Shown: piece by piece, positions 1 to 11,617 of the stretch
Layout of the letters: every line of letters starts with the position of its first letter
Position numbering within the stretch: the stretch's first letter is position 1
Source: Hahella sp. CCB-MM4
GTDB taxonomy: Bacteria; Pseudomonadota; Gammaproteobacteria; Pseudomonadales; Oleiphilaceae
Direction: 5' to 3'
Length of the DNA: 64,000 bases
Assembly: GCF_002260525.1 (NCBI RefSeq)
Contig: NZ_MRYI01000014.1
Location: 124,001 to 188,000, forward strand
Made by a program: the position numbers and the translations under genes
The notes under the pieces: model-generated
Database searches by the model: none
Told to the model about the DNA's origin: nothing
Seen by the model: the letters and a program-made list of their open reading frames with translations, nothing else

Positions 1-1
1 T

Positions 2-688
2 ATTGGTGGTGGCTCAACCTCAAATACCGAGGCATTTAACGGGATTAACGAGTTTGTTCGTGATCCAACGGGCGATCTGCCGACGGTGGCAACTTTTCCT
101 GATGCTCTCGCCGTAGATCTGGGTGTCACCAGAACCAATGCGTCGTCAATCGCTATTGGTTTTCAGCGCGGCTTCAATGTATTGCAGCTTGAGTTGTCTG
201 CATTTGAATCTGACGGCAAAGGTGAGGTAATTGCTCAGCCGAAGATTGTTACTGCTGACAGACAAACTGCTCGAATTGAATCCGGTGAAGAAATCCCTTA
301 TCAGGAAGCTTCCTCCAGTGGTGCGACTTCGGTGTCCTTTAAGAAGGCTGTATTGGCTCTTGAAGTGACTCCCCAAATTACACCTGATGACAAAATCATC
401 ATGGATCTGGTTGTGAATCAGGATAGTCGTGGCACAACTACTGCTGGTATTCCAAGTGTGGATACGAATGAAATCACCACGCAGGTTTTGGTGGGTAATG
501 GTGAAACTATTGTGCTGGGTGGAATATTTACTTCCGAGCAGTCTACCACGGTAACGAAAACTCCGTTCCTTGGTGATATTCCTTATCTTGGCCGTCTCTT
601 CACGAAGACCGAAGAGTCGGATGAACGCTCCGAATTGTTGGTGTTCATTACTCCAAAACTTATCACCAACGGTCTGATCGAAAACTAA
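2..688 (+). CDS. pilQ: Type IV pilus secretin PilQ, C-terminal part (5' end outside window)
   Basis: The reading frame is open from base 2, so only the last 228 residues are present. They form the C-terminal half of the secretin domain: the GEVIAQPKIVT strand, the TPQITPDDKIIMDL segment, and the family signature TPFLGDIPYLGRLF followed by ELLVFITPKLI. PilQ builds the outer-membrane gate through which the type IV pilus passes. A rho-independent terminator follows at once and aroK lies 120 bp downstream, the usual pilMNOPQ-aroKB order. The internal ATG at 86 is not the start. Identification is firm from the signature and the neighbours. Confidence 0.95.
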   Translation: MGGGSTSNTEAFNGINEFVRDPTGDLPTVATFPDALAVDLGVTRTNASSIAIGFQRGFNVLQLELSAFESDGKGEVIAQPKIVTADRQTARIESGEEIPYQEASSSGATSVSFKKAVLALEVTPQITPDDKIIMDLVVNQDSRGTTTAGIPSVDTNEITTQVLVGNGETIVLGGIFTSEQSTTVTKTPFLGDIPYLGRLFTKTEESDERSELLVFITPKLITNGLIEN

Positions 689-707
689 TTCGATCAAAAC
701 TGTACAG

Positions 708-731
708 AAAGCCACCTTCGGGTGGCTTTTT
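708..731 (+). terminator. Terminator after pilQ
   Basis: A 6-7 bp stem, GCCACC/GGTGGC at 711-716 and 721-726, closes on a TTCG tetraloop and is followed by five T residues. This is a textbook intrinsic terminator for the pil operon. Confidence 0.85.
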
Positions 732-807
732 GCGTTATGGACAGTACTAGAGCCTTATGGCTTTCTCATGCTATGCTCCGCTGCGCTTAAGCGATGGTTG
801 ACAAGGC

Positions 808-1365
808 ATGCAAGACTTCAAACATAATGTTGTTCTGGTGGGTCCCATGGGGACCGGTAAGACCACAATCGGCAAGCTTCTGGCAAAGGAACTGCACTTT
901 GAGTTCAAGGACTCCGATCGTGAGATAGAGGAGCGCTCTGGCGCGGATATTCCCTGGATATTTGATGTCGAAGGGGAGCAAGGGTTCCGGGCGCGAGAAA
1001 GAATGGTGATTGAGGAGCTCTCAAACGAACCGGAAATCGTTGTCGCAACCGGCGGCGGCGCTGTGGGGAGTGAGGAGAATCAGTACCATCTAAGTGCCAA
1101 GGGCTTTGTCGTATATCTGCATACCTCTGTTGAGCAGCAGTACCAGAGGACGCGAAAGGACCGTAAAAGGCCGCTTCTGCAGAATAGTGATCCGATGAAA
1201 GTTCTGCAAAATCTGATGGCTGTTCGTGAGCCGATCTATCGCTCTATGGCAGACTATGTTATTAGTACAGATCAAAAGCGGCCAAGGACTGTGGTCAGAG
1301 AAATTATAAAGGCGCTGCAGGCTTCTCCAGTCTGGATGCCTTCTTCATCTCCTAAGGTTGAATAA
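808..1365 (+). CDS. aroK: Shikimate kinase
   Basis: Phosphorylates shikimate with ATP in the fifth step of the chorismate pathway, in the cytoplasm. The P-loop GPMGTGKT is at residues 12-19, followed by the shikimate-binding region ([10 protein letters not shown]) and the GGG motif (ATGGGAV). At 185 residues it is slightly longer than the usual 170-175, because of a short C-terminal tail. An in-frame TGA at 799 makes ATG 808 the first possible start. aroB begins 2 bp after the stop, so the two are almost certainly co-translated. Upstream is the pilQ terminator, so transcription should start in 732-800. Confidence 0.96.
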   Translation: MQDFKHNVVLVGPMGTGKTTIGKLLAKELHFEFKDSDREIEERSGADIPWIFDVEGEQGFRARERMVIEELSNEPEIVVATGGGAVGSEENQYHLSAKGFVVYLHTSVEQQYQRTRKDRKRPLLQNSDPMKVLQNLMAVREPIYRSMADYVISTDQKRPRTVVREIIKALQASPVWMPSSSPKVE

Positions 1366-1367
1366 TT

Positions 1368-2450
1368 GTGGAAACTCTTAATGTCGATTTAGGGGAGCGT
1401 AGCTACCCCATCTACATCGGTGGTGATGTTCTGGCTCGAAAGGACTGCTTGATCAGGCACATTTCCGGCCGGCAGGTCATGATTGTGACAAATGAAACTG
1501 TAGCGCCGTTGTATCTCGAGAAAGTCCGGCAGTTGCTGGATGGTTTCGATGTGGATGTCACTGTTCTGCCTGATGGCGAAGAGTATAAGAATATGGAGTC
1601 TCTGGCTTCGATATTTGATCACCTTATCGGTCAGAGGCATAACCGGACGACAACCTTGATCGCTCTGGGTGGCGGTGTTATCGGTGATATGACGGGGTTT
1701 GCCGCAGCGTCTTATCAGCGCGGTGTTAATTTTATCCAGATACCAACGACGCTCTTGTCGCAGGTAGACTCGTCAGTCGGGGGTAAGACGGGAATCAATC
1801 ATCCTCAGGGCAAGAATATGATCGGCGCATTCTATCAGCCGAAAGCCGTTCTTATCGATACTTCGACTTTGCAAACTCTTCCGGAGAGTGAGTTTTCTGC
1901 CGGCCTTGCGGAAGTCATCAAGTATGGCCTGATTAAAGATGTCGGGTTCCTTGAGTGGCTGGAGTCAAACCTGGATGATTTGATGGCTCTGGACGCAGAA
2001 ATGCTTCAATACGCTATCCGCCAGTCCTGTGAGGTGAAGGCAGAGGTGGTTGCTGAGGACGAAACCGAACAGGGTGTGCGCGCAATTTTGAACCTCGGGC
2101 ATACTTTTGGTCATGCGATAGAGGCGTTTACCCATTATAAAGAGTGGTTACATGGTGAAGCCGTTGCTGCTGGTACTGTAATGGCTGCAGACCTGTCGTT
2201 AAGAATAGGTGACCTGGCCCAGGAGGATTATAAGCGAGTTGTTAATATTCTCAGTCGCGCGAACCTGCCGGTAAGGCCTCCTTCAAATATGACGGCAGAA
2301 GACTTTATTCGTTATATGTCGATAGATAAAAAAGTATTGGATGGCCAATTGCGGCTGGTACTGATGCGTGGGCTTGGTAGTGCCTGGGTGACAGATCAGT
2401 TTGGGCGTGACATGCTGGAGCAGACTCTGGCAGAGTTTTCGCACCACTAG
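1368..2450 (+). CDS. aroB: 3-dehydroquinate synthase
   Basis: Converts DAHP to 3-dehydroquinate, using NAD and a divalent metal. Recognisable parts are the N-terminal [11 protein letters not shown], the NAD-binding [13 protein letters not shown], the [19 protein letters not shown] block, and the metal-binding histidines in [11 protein letters not shown] and LHGEAVAAG. Its 360 residues match the family. The start is GTG at 1368, with an AAGG ribosome-binding site about 10 bases upstream and only 2 bp after the aroK stop. damX follows after 9 bp, so aroK-aroB-damX look like one operon. Confidence 0.96.
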   Translation: METLNVDLGERSYPIYIGGDVLARKDCLIRHISGRQVMIVTNETVAPLYLEKVRQLLDGFDVDVTVLPDGEEYKNMESLASIFDHLIGQRHNRTTTLIALGGGVIGDMTGFAAASYQRGVNFIQIPTTLLSQVDSSVGGKTGINHPQGKNMIGAFYQPKAVLIDTSTLQTLPESEFSAGLAEVIKYGLIKDVGFLEWLESNLDDLMALDAEMLQYAIRQSCEVKAEVVAEDETEQGVRAILNLGHTFGHAIEAFTHYKEWLHGEAVAAGTVMAADLSLRIGDLAQEDYKRVVNILSRANLPVRPPSNMTAEDFIRYMSIDKKVLDGQLRLVLMRGLGSAWVTDQFGRDMLEQTLAEFSHH

Positions 2451-2459
2451 GGCCAGTCT

Positions 2460-4175
2460 ATGTCCGCAAGCGAGCAAAGCCGGGATCAGGTCTACACTGC
2501 TGAGCTGTGGCGGCAACAATATGGTTTTGCCGTTGATCCGTTCATAGCGGACAATAATGGTGAGGGGGCTGTTTTTTTTGGCGGCGCCCAGCGCCAAGAG
2601 CTGCTGGATAATCTAAGGCATCTGGTACATTTCTCTGATCATATCCTGGTTGTAACCGGAGATAAGGGTAGTGGCAAATCCTACCTGCTTGAGCAGCTTA
2701 CCGGGTATGAAAAGGAAGCTTTAAAGATCGTATGGGTAAGGCCAAAGCTGCTCGAAGGGCGGGCGAGTCTTATCGTTCAGATGGCAAAACTCCTTGGTGT
2801 AGTCGTTTCCAAGGGAGATACCACCGAAACGCTTTCAGGTCGAATCCTGGAAACCTGTCAAAATCGATACAGCCATGGGATCAGGACGCTCTTTGTCATA
2901 GATGATGCCCATGAATTGTCTGATGAAAGCATCGAATTGCTAGCCAAACGTTTTAATCCACGGCGTTCGGGCGCCTTTGGGTTGGTGCTTCTGGCCCAGC
3001 AGCAAATGGTGGAGCAGATTAGAAGGCTTTTCCCTGTCTCCGAGTCCCAGCCGTTTCACCAGCTTCAGTTGAGAAACTTCAATCAACAGGACACCGACAG
3101 TTATGTGTTGCAGCGCTTGCAAAGCGCGGGTTGGCGCGGAAACCCTGATGTTGGGCAGGATGCTCTGAATAAAATACATCAATTGGGTAAAGGGCTGCCT
3201 GGTAGAATCAATCGAATTGTTTCGTCTGTTTTGCTGTCTGGGAATGATGCGGGGCAAGCTGTAAATAACAGAGCCATGCATATGAACAGGCTTTTTGCAG
3301 GGCTGGTGATTGTTGCTCTTGTGCTGGCAACAGGGTTAATTGCTCTGCAATATGACTCAGAGCCGGCAGATGAAATCTTGCCGGATAATACCTTGCGTTT
3401 GACCATTGCGCTGCCGACACCGGGCTCTGAGGAGACTCAACCTGGGGAGATGGATGAGGATCTGCCTGGAGGAAAGCCGGAAATCAATGTTGCGAGCCTT
3501 ATAGGTATTCAGGATGAAGGGTTGAGTTCCGATACGGTTGAGCCTGTTTCTGAAAGTGACATTGCAATACCGGTCGCGCCCGAATCAGATGTTCCCGCGG
3601 ATAAGACTGCTGAGGATGCGACTTCTGAGGTTGCCGGTGTGAATGATGCGGCTCTTGAAGCCAGTGATGAGGTGGAAAGCAGCGATAAAAATGCAGATGT
3701 GTCGCCAGAAGGCACAGACCTGGTGCAGAATGAAACAGCCAATGCCCCGCGAATGGTGCAGAATTCAGGTCAGGGAGAAGATAAATCCGATGTTAAGTCG
3801 TCTGAAGCTGTTGAGCCTGATTCGGTGCAGAACGCTGTAGTGCAGGTTTCCACGGTGAATGATGAAGGAGCGCTTGCAGAGCTTAAGCGCTCTGCCGAAT
3901 GGGTTAATAGCCAACCCCGCGGGAGTTGGACAATCCAGGTGTTGGGGTCGTTCTCGGAAGAGGCTGCAACCACCTACTTGAAAAAAGTAAAAAATTCAGA
4001 TGGTTATTTTTATGTGAAGTCCGACTACCAGGGTAAGGACTGGTATGTTGTGCTGCACGGTGTCTATTCCACTAAAGAAAAAGCCCGGGAGGGGTTGGCT
4101 CAGTTACCTGCAGAGGTTCAGGAGGCTGGAGCTTGGATTCGTAGTCTTACTGGCCTGCATGTTGCTTCGAACTAG
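2460..4175 (+). CDS. damX: DamX-like protein: AAA+ ATPase, one TM helix, SPOR domain
   Basis: The 571-residue protein has three parts. Residues about 1-270 are an AAA+ domain with Walker A GDKGSGKS (67-74) and Walker B LFVIDD (144-149). One membrane helix lies at about 278-300. An acidic low-complexity linker (about 305-470) leads to a C-terminal SPOR domain (from about 485, beginning SWTIQVLGSF), which in this family binds denuded septal peptidoglycan. The position after aroB is the conserved damX site. E. coli DamX lacks the full ATPase half; the longer form is known from pseudomonads and vibrios. Expected role: inner-membrane cell-division protein recruited to the septum. The ATPase's partner is unknown. 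Confidence 0.88.
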   Translation: MSASEQSRDQVYTAELWRQQYGFAVDPFIADNNGEGAVFFGGAQRQELLDNLRHLVHFSDHILVVTGDKGSGKSYLLEQLTGYEKEALKIVWVRPKLLEGRASLIVQMAKLLGVVVSKGDTTETLSGRILETCQNRYSHGIRTLFVIDDAHELSDESIELLAKRFNPRRSGAFGLVLLAQQQMVEQIRRLFPVSESQPFHQLQLRNFNQQDTDSYVLQRLQSAGWRGNPDVGQDALNKIHQLGKGLPGRINRIVSSVLLSGNDAGQAVNNRAMHMNRLFAGLVIVALVLATGLIALQYDSEPADEILPDNTLRLTIALPTPGSEETQPGEMDEDLPGGKPEINVASLIGIQDEGLSSDTVEPVSESDIAIPVAPESDVPADKTAEDATSEVAGVNDAALEASDEVESSDKNADVSPEGTDLVQNETANAPRMVQNSGQGEDKSDVKSSEAVEPDSVQNAVVQVSTVNDEGALAELKRSAEWVNSQPRGSWTIQVLGSFSEEAATTYLKKVKNSDGYFYVKSDYQGKDWYVVLHGVYSTKEKAREGLAQLPAEVQEAGAWIRSLTGLHVASN

Positions 4176-4415
4176 TGTGTGAGTCTGGCTGATTCACACG
4201 GTGCTCCCTGCGTCTGGCAGGACATTGCAGGTAAGTGATTTCCCAGACTTTTGTCGTTTTAAGTACTTTTACTAATTAACTTTTCCCTTTAAATTTGAGC
4301 AATGGCCTGTCCGAGTGTAGAATGGGCGGCCCATTTTTGCCTATCAGAAGCGTTTTTTATTGCATGTTGTATCAATAAGCTTCTGATTCGTAAGGATTTT
4401 AATGAGAGATTGCTT

Positions 4416-7400
4416 ATGAAAACAGGTCTGTATCAACCCAGCGAATTCAAAGATAACTGTGGTTTTGGCTTGATAGCCCATATGGAAGGCGAACGCAGCC
4501 ATGAGCTGCTACGCACAGCAATTGAATCGCTTACATGCATGACCCACCGTGGCGGAATTGCCGCAGACGGTAAAACAGGCGACGGTTGTGGTCTGCTGAT
4601 ACAAAAGCCTGATTCCTTTTTGCGTGAAGTCGCCAAAGAATCATTGAATACTGATCTCAGCAGCAAATACGCTGTTGGTATGGTGTTCCTGAATCCTGAT
4701 CCCGCCAAGGCTCAGGCTGCCAGAGAGCAGCTTGAAGCCGCGATTGCGGCACAGGGCCTGACGCCGGTCGGCTGGCGGGTTGTGCCCACTGATACGGCCT
4801 GTCTTGGGCCGATGGCGCTGGATTGTCTGCCTGGAATTGAGCAGATTTTCGTTAATATCGATGACTCCCTTAGCCAGCATGAACTGAGTGTCAAACTGTA
4901 TGTCGCACGGCGTATGGCAGAAAAGGCACTGGTAGACGACAGTGAATTTTATATCTGCTCTCTGTCGGATCAGGTGATTTCTTACAAAGGCCTGATGATG
5001 CCGGTTGATTTGCCCAGCTTTTATAAAGATCTGGGTGATGAGCGCCTGGAAACATCTATTTGTGTCTTCCATCAGCGTTTTTCCACCAACACAATGCCTC
5101 GCTGGCCGTTGGCCCAACCATTCCGCTACCTTGCCCATAATGGAGAAATCAACACCATTGAGGGCAATCGAAACTGGGCTCTGGCCAGGGCCAATAAGTT
5201 CAAGAGCGAGCATTTGCCAGACCTGCAGGAACTTCAGCCTATCGTTAATCGGACTGGGTCTGACTCTTCCTCTATGGATAATATGTTGGAAGTGTTGCTT
5301 GCGGGTGGCGTGGACCTGTTCCGTGCAGTAAGAATGATGATTCCGCCAGCCTGGCAGAATGTGGATACCATGGATGCGGATTTGCGCGCATTCTATGAAT
5401 ATAACTCCATGCACATGGAGCCTTGGGATGGGCCTGCCGGCGTGGTGATGACAGATGGCCGTTATGCCATGTGCTTGCTTGACCGTAACGGTCTTCGTCC
5501 GGCACGTTGGGTGATCACTAAAAACGGTTTCATCACGCTCGCCTCTGAAATCGGAACCTACGGATACAAGCCTGAAGATGTCGTCGCGAAAGGGCGTGTA
5601 GGTCCGGGACAGATTCTGGCTGTCGATACCCAGACCGGCGAAGTGTTGCACACCAAGGATATCGATAATCGATTAAAAGCTGCTCAGCCTTATAAAAAGT
5701 GGTTGCGCGAGAATGCCTTGCGCGTCGAAACCAAGCTGAATCAGCAGACTCCTGAGTTCACTCTGATGGACAAGGAAGAACTGAACAGCTACATGAAGAT
5801 GTTCATGGTTTCCTTTGAAGAGCGGGATCAGGTATTGCGTCCTTTGGCCGAGAGTGGTCAGGAAGCGGTCGGTTCTATGGGAGACGATACGCCTATGGCC
5901 GTATTGTCTGGAAAAGTGCGTACTGTTGCCGACTATTTCCGTCAGAAGTTTGCCCAGGTCACCAACCCGCCTATCGATCCATTACGTGAAACCATCGTAA
6001 TGTCCCTGGAAACCTGTCTGGGAGCAGAGCGGAATGTCTTTGAGGAAAGTCCTGAGCATGCTAACCGTATTATCCTAAGTACCCCGGTATTGTCTCCGGC
6101 GAAGTTTCTTAGGATTCTTTCCAATGACAGGCCTGGATTTGAATCTGAGACCATCAAGTTATCTTTCCGCCCAGAGTTGGGTCTGAAGCAGGCTATCGAG
6201 TCTGTTGCCGACCAGGCGGAACAAGCCGTTCGCAATGGTAAAGTGCTGTTGGTTCTCAGTGACAAGAATATCCAGCAAGGTGAATTGCCGATCAGTGCCT
6301 TTATGGCGACAGGCGCAGTCCATCATCGTCTTGTGGAGCGTGGTTTGAGAACTGACTCCAATATTGTCGTTGAAACTGCCTGGGCTCGTGACCCGCACCA
6401 CTTTGCGGTGCTATTCGGTTTCGGTGCCACAGCCGTTTATCCCTATCTGGCATACCAAGTGCTGAATGATTTGATTAATGATGGTCAGTTGCTGATCGAT
6501 CCAATCGATGCGAAGAACAACTATCGTAGAGGGATAAATAAAGGTCTGTTGAAGATTCTCTCAAAAATGGGGATCTCAACCATCGCTTCCTATCGTGGCG
6601 CTCAGTTGTTCGAAGCGGTTGGCCTCTCCGAAGAAATTGTGGACCTTTGCTTCAAGGGAGTTGTCAGCCGAATTGAAGGGGCGACTTTCTATGACCTGCA
6701 AAGCGAGCAGGAAGCATTGGCCAAGATGGCCTGGAACAAGCGTAAGCCTATTTTGCAGGGCGGGCTGCTGAAGTTTATTCACGGCGGTGAATATCATGCC
6801 TATAACCCTGACGTTGTGCGCACATTGCAGGATGCTGTGAAATCCGGTGACTATGGCATTTATCAGGAGTATGCCTCCTACGTCAATGGGCGCCCGGTGA
6901 CCACGATCCGCGATTTGTTGACACTTTCCAGCAAGGCCAAGTCGATAGAGCTCGATGAAGTCGAGCCCGTTGAAAGTATCTATAAGCGATTCGATTCAGC
7001 TGCCATGTCGATAGGTGCATTGTCGCCTGAAGCCCATGAGGCATTGGCTGTGGCGATGAACCGCCTGGGAGGTCGTTCCAACTCTGGTGAGGGTGGTGAA
7101 GATCCTGCCCGCTATGGCACTGAGAGACGTTCCAAGATTCGTCAGGTGGCTTCCGGCCGCTTTGGTGTTACGCCCCATTATCTGGTCGGAGCGGAAGTTC
7201 TTCAGATCAAGGTGGCGCAAGGTGCCAAACCGGGAGAGGGAGGCCAGCTGCCCGGCGGGAAGGTCAATGAATTGATCGCTCGCTTGCGTTTTTCTGTGCC
7301 GGGAGTAACGCTGATTTCGCCTCCGCCTCATCATGATATTTATTCTATTGAGGATCTGGCGCAGCTGATTTTCGACCTTAAGCAAGTTAATCCGGATGCA

Positions 7401-8867
7401 CTGGTATCGGTAAAACTGGTGTCAGAACCGGGTGTAGGAACGATTGCCGCGGGTGTTGCCAAAGCCTACGCTGATCTCATCACTATTTCCGGCTACGACG
7501 GCGGTACTGGCGCGAGCCCGTTGACCTCTATCAAGTATGCCGGTTCTCCATGGGAACTGGGCCTTTCAGAAGCGCACCAGACTCTGCGCGGAAATGATCT
7601 GCGTGGTAAGGTGCGCCTGCAGACTGATGGCGGCTTGAAGACCGGTCTTGATGTGGTCAAAGCTGCGATTCTTGGTGCGGAGAGTTTCGGCTTCGGAACC
7701 GGGCCAATGGTGGCTATTGGCTGTAAATACTTGCGGATCTGTCACCTGAATAACTGTGCTACAGGTGTGGCAACCCAGAATAAGGCCCTGCGTGAGAAAC
7801 ATTTCCAGGGAACAGTGGAAATGGCGATCAACTACTTCCAGTTTGTCGCTACTGAAACTCGAGAATGGATGGCCAAGTTAGGCGTTCGTACTCTTGAGGA
7901 ATTGGTGGGTAGAACCGATCTGCTTGAAATTCTCCCTGGAAACACGCCCAAGCAGCGCAACCTTAATCTGACGCCGATCTTGAGCAGCGAGAATATTCCG
8001 GCTGACAAGCCGCACACCTGCCAGGTTGACCGTAATCAGCCATACGATAAGGGATCTTTGGCTGAGGAGATGGTGGAAGTCACATTGTCTGCGATTGAGT
8101 CCAAGTCAGGTGGCGAGTTCAGTTTTAATATTACCAACTGTGACCGCTCTATAGGTGCCCGTTTGTCTGGTGAGATTGCCAGACGGCACGGTAACCAAGG
8201 GATGGCAGATGCGCCGATTGTGCTGAAATTGACCGGAACTGCCGGGCAAAGCTTTGGTGTGTGGAACGCAGGTGGTCTGCATATGCATATCGAAGGCGAT
8301 GCCAACGACTATGTCGGTAAAGGCATGACCGGAGGCAAATTGACGATTCGTCCGCCTGAAGCCAGCTCTTTTGCTTCACAAGAGACCGCCATCATCGGTA
8401 ACACCTGCTTGTACGGCGCGACCGGCGGTAAATTGTTTGCTGCAGGCGTAGCCGGCGAGCGATTCGCTGTGCGGAACTCTGGAGCACATGCGGTTGTTGA
8501 AGGTGTTGGTGATCACTGTTGTGAATATATGACCGGTGGTATGGTGACTGTTCTTGGTAAAACCGGTCACAACTTCGGTGCAGGTATGACGGGTGGATTT
8601 GCCTACGTACTGGATCTGGAAAACCGGTTTGTTGACAAATACAACCATGAGCTGGTCGAAATCCACCGCATTACCAGTGAGCAGACAGAGGCTTATCGAA
8701 ATCACTTAAGAGATGTGATTGCAGAGCACATTGAAGAAACCGGCAGTAGCTGGGCGCAGAACATACAGGATAACTTCGACGATTATGTCGGACGATTCTG
8801 GTTGGTTAAGCCCAAAGCTGCCAGTCTTGCCAGTCTGCTGGACAGTACTCGCGCCCGCCCGGAATAA
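4416..8867 (+). CDS. gltB: Glutamate synthase [NADPH] large subunit
   Basis: Makes two glutamates from glutamine and 2-oxoglutarate. The glutaminase domain starts at Cys15 in the sequence [10 protein letters not shown]; family members are cleaved so that this Cys becomes the N-terminal nucleophile. The FMN/synthase domain carries the 3Fe-4S cysteines in [12 protein letters not shown], and the C-terminal GXGXG beta-helix domain is intact. With ATG 4416 the product is 1483 residues, the family norm. The frame is open back to 4302, but those 38 residues are unlike any GltB, and a GAGAG ribosome-binding site sits 7 bases before 4416. gltD follows in the same direction. Confidence 0.96.
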   Translation: MKTGLYQPSEFKDNCGFGLIAHMEGERSHELLRTAIESLTCMTHRGGIAADGKTGDGCGLLIQKPDSFLREVAKESLNTDLSSKYAVGMVFLNPDPAKAQAAREQLEAAIAAQGLTPVGWRVVPTDTACLGPMALDCLPGIEQIFVNIDDSLSQHELSVKLYVARRMAEKALVDDSEFYICSLSDQVISYKGLMMPVDLPSFYKDLGDERLETSICVFHQRFSTNTMPRWPLAQPFRYLAHNGEINTIEGNRNWALARANKFKSEHLPDLQELQPIVNRTGSDSSSMDNMLEVLLAGGVDLFRAVRMMIPPAWQNVDTMDADLRAFYEYNSMHMEPWDGPAGVVMTDGRYAMCLLDRNGLRPARWVITKNGFITLASEIGTYGYKPEDVVAKGRVGPGQILAVDTQTGEVLHTKDIDNRLKAAQPYKKWLRENALRVETKLNQQTPEFTLMDKEELNSYMKMFMVSFEERDQVLRPLAESGQEAVGSMGDDTPMAVLSGKVRTVADYFRQKFAQVTNPPIDPLRETIVMSLETCLGAERNVFEESPEHANRIILSTPVLSPAKFLRILSNDRPGFESETIKLSFRPELGLKQAIESVADQAEQAVRNGKVLLVLSDKNIQQGELPISAFMATGAVHHRLVERGLRTDSNIVVETAWARDPHHFAVLFGFGATAVYPYLAYQVLNDLINDGQLLIDPIDAKNNYRRGINKGLLKILSKMGISTIASYRGAQLFEAVGLSEEIVDLCFKGVVSRIEGATFYDLQSEQEALAKMAWNKRKPILQGGLLKFIHGGEYHAYNPDVVRTLQDAVKSGDYGIYQEYASYVNGRPVTTIRDLLTLSSKAKSIELDEVEPVESIYKRFDSAAMSIGALSPEAHEALAVAMNRLGGRSNSGEGGEDPARYGTERRSKIRQVASGRFGVTPHYLVGAEVLQIKVAQGAKPGEGGQLPGGKVNELIARLRFSVPGVTLISPPPHHDIYSIEDLAQLIFDLKQVNPDALVSVKLVSEPGVGTIAAGVAKAYADLITISGYDGGTGASPLTSIKYAGSPWELGLSEAHQTLRGNDLRGKVRLQTDGGLKTGLDVVKAAILGAESFGFGTGPMVAIGCKYLRICHLNNCATGVATQNKALREKHFQGTVEMAINYFQFVATETREWMAKLGVRTLEELVGRTDLLEILPGNTPKQRNLNLTPILSSENIPADKPHTCQVDRNQPYDKGSLAEEMVEVTLSAIESKSGGEFSFNITNCDRSIGARLSGEIARRHGNQGMADAPIVLKLTGTAGQSFGVWNAGGLHMHIEGDANDYVGKGMTGGKLTIRPPEASSFASQETAIIGNTCLYGATGGKLFAAGVAGERFAVRNSGAHAVVEGVGDHCCEYMTGGMVTVLGKTGHNFGAGMTGGFAYVLDLENRFVDKYNHELVEIHRITSEQTEAYRNHLRDVIAEHIEETGSSWAQNIQDNFDDYVGRFWLVKPKAASLASLLDSTRARPE

Positions 8868-8875
8868 CCGGGCGG
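8855..8875 (+). other. GC-rich hairpin across the gltB stop codon
   Basis: An 8-bp perfect stem (CCGCCCGG at 8855-8862, CCGGGCGG at 8868-8875) closes on the loop AATAA, which holds the last base of the preceding codons and the gltB stop. No T-run follows, so this is not a normal terminator. It could stabilise gltB mRNA or reduce read-through into gltD. Confidence 0.6.
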
Positions 8876-8937
8876 CCGTGTCCGGCCAGACGAAAGCATT
8901 GCTGTGATAAGAATTCCCCATTATTGATGAGTTTTAG

Positions 8938-10368
<1,431 letters not shown>

Positions 10369-10392
10369 TTTTTTCCTGATTTATTCTGACAG

Positions 10393-10423
10393 AAGGCATG
10401 GTATCGAGTACCATGCCTTTTTT
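10393..10423 (+). terminator. Terminator after gltD
   Basis: An 11-bp perfect stem (10393-10403 with 10409-10419) with a TCGAG loop, followed by a T-run to 10423. The A-run on the other arm is too short to make it clearly bidirectional. Confidence 0.9.
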
Positions 10424-10491
10424 GTTTTTATGGTCCCTGATAAGGGTTGTACTGTCGACAATTCAGCGGCAAGGGTTACTCTGGAGAATTT

Positions 10492-11562
10492 ATGTCAGAA
10501 CTGAAGAACGATCGATTTCTGCGGGCGCTGTTGCGCGAGCCTGTCGATGTGACTCCTGTGTGGATGATGCGTCAGGCAGGACGATATCTTCCGGAATATC
10601 GGGCAAGTCGGGCCCGGGCCGGAAGCTTCATGGATCTGTGTATGAATCCGGATCTTGCATGTGAAGTGACCCTGCAGCCATTGGAGCGTTACCCTCTGGA
10701 TGCGGCAATATTGTTCTCAGATATCCTGACAATTCCTGATGCCATGGGACTGGGGCTCTATTTTGAGACAGGTGAAGGCCCACGATTCAAAAAGACGATC
10801 AGGACTCAGGCTGATGTTGATGCGTTGCCTGTACCGAATGCGGAATCTGATCTGGATTATGTGATTAAGGCAGTTTCCACTATTCGGCGGGCTCTGAATG
10901 GCAAAGTGCCGCTTATCGGGTTTTCGGGTAGCCCTTGGACTTTGGCTACCTATATGGTTGAAGGGGGCTCCAGCAAGGATTTCCGAGAAATCAAGAAATT
11001 GGTATATGGCCAGCCAGAGGTATTGCATCAGTTGCTGGATAAGCTGGCCCTGGCAGTGACCGATTATTTGAATGCGCAGATTCGCGCAGGTGCCCAGGCA
11101 GTACAGATTTTTGATACCTGGGGCGGATCATTGACCCCCGAAGGTTATCTGAACTTTTCTCTGGCTTACATGCAGAAAATTGTCAGCGGTCTCATTCGTG
11201 AAAATGAAGGTCGTAAGGTTCCAGTCATCCTGTTTACCAAGAATGGCGGTCAATGGCTGGAATCTATGGTTGAGACCGGAGCAGATGCCTTAGGTCTTGA
11301 CTGGACCACGGATATTGGTGACGCACGCAAGCGGGTGGGAGACCGAGTGGCATTGCAGGGTAATATGGATCCGGCTGTTCTATATGCCAGCCCTGAAGCT
11401 ATCAGAGCCCAGGTGGCGGATATTTTGAAGCGCTTCGGTCCTGGTAATGGTCACGTATTCAACCTGGGGCACGGAATTACACCAGAGGTGGATCCCGCGC
11501 ATGCTGGAGCCTTCATTGAAAGTGTCCATGAGTTAAGCCGTCCATATCACGAGAACTCATAA
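10492..11562 (+). CDS. hemE: Uroporphyrinogen decarboxylase
   Basis: Decarboxylates the four acetate side chains of uroporphyrinogen III to give coproporphyrinogen III in haem synthesis. The family signature [16 protein letters not shown] is near the N-terminus and the catalytic aspartate region is [16 protein letters not shown] 10492 gives 356 residues, as expected, with GGAG five bases upstream. The frame is open 45 bases further, but that extension does not match the family. It stands after the gltBD terminator and 55 bp before radA. Confidence 0.96.
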   Translation: MSELKNDRFLRALLREPVDVTPVWMMRQAGRYLPEYRASRARAGSFMDLCMNPDLACEVTLQPLERYPLDAAILFSDILTIPDAMGLGLYFETGEGPRFKKTIRTQADVDALPVPNAESDLDYVIKAVSTIRRALNGKVPLIGFSGSPWTLATYMVEGGSSKDFREIKKLVYGQPEVLHQLLDKLALAVTDYLNAQIRAGAQAVQIFDTWGGSLTPEGYLNFSLAYMQKIVSGLIRENEGRKVPVILFTKNGGQWLESMVETGADALGLDWTTDIGDARKRVGDRVALQGNMDPAVLYASPEAIRAQVADILKRFGPGNGHVFNLGHGITPEVDPAHAGAFIESVHELSRPYHENS

Positions 11563-11617
11563 AAATTTGACCGAAGGACGCCCAACGCAGCGTCCTAATT
11601 CAATTAGCAATAGATTT

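Noticed and set aside
146-715. Long minus-strand frame opposite pilQ
   Set aside because: It is the antisense shadow of the secretin gene, with no recognisable domain and no ribosome-binding site.
4177-4199. GTGTGA/TCACAC inverted repeat after damX
   Set aside because: Six-bp stem, 11-base loop and no T-run; too weak to call a terminator.
4641-5651. 336-codon minus-strand frame inside gltB
   Set aside because: Antisense to a conserved gene; its protein is Cys/His/Arg-rich without any family pattern.
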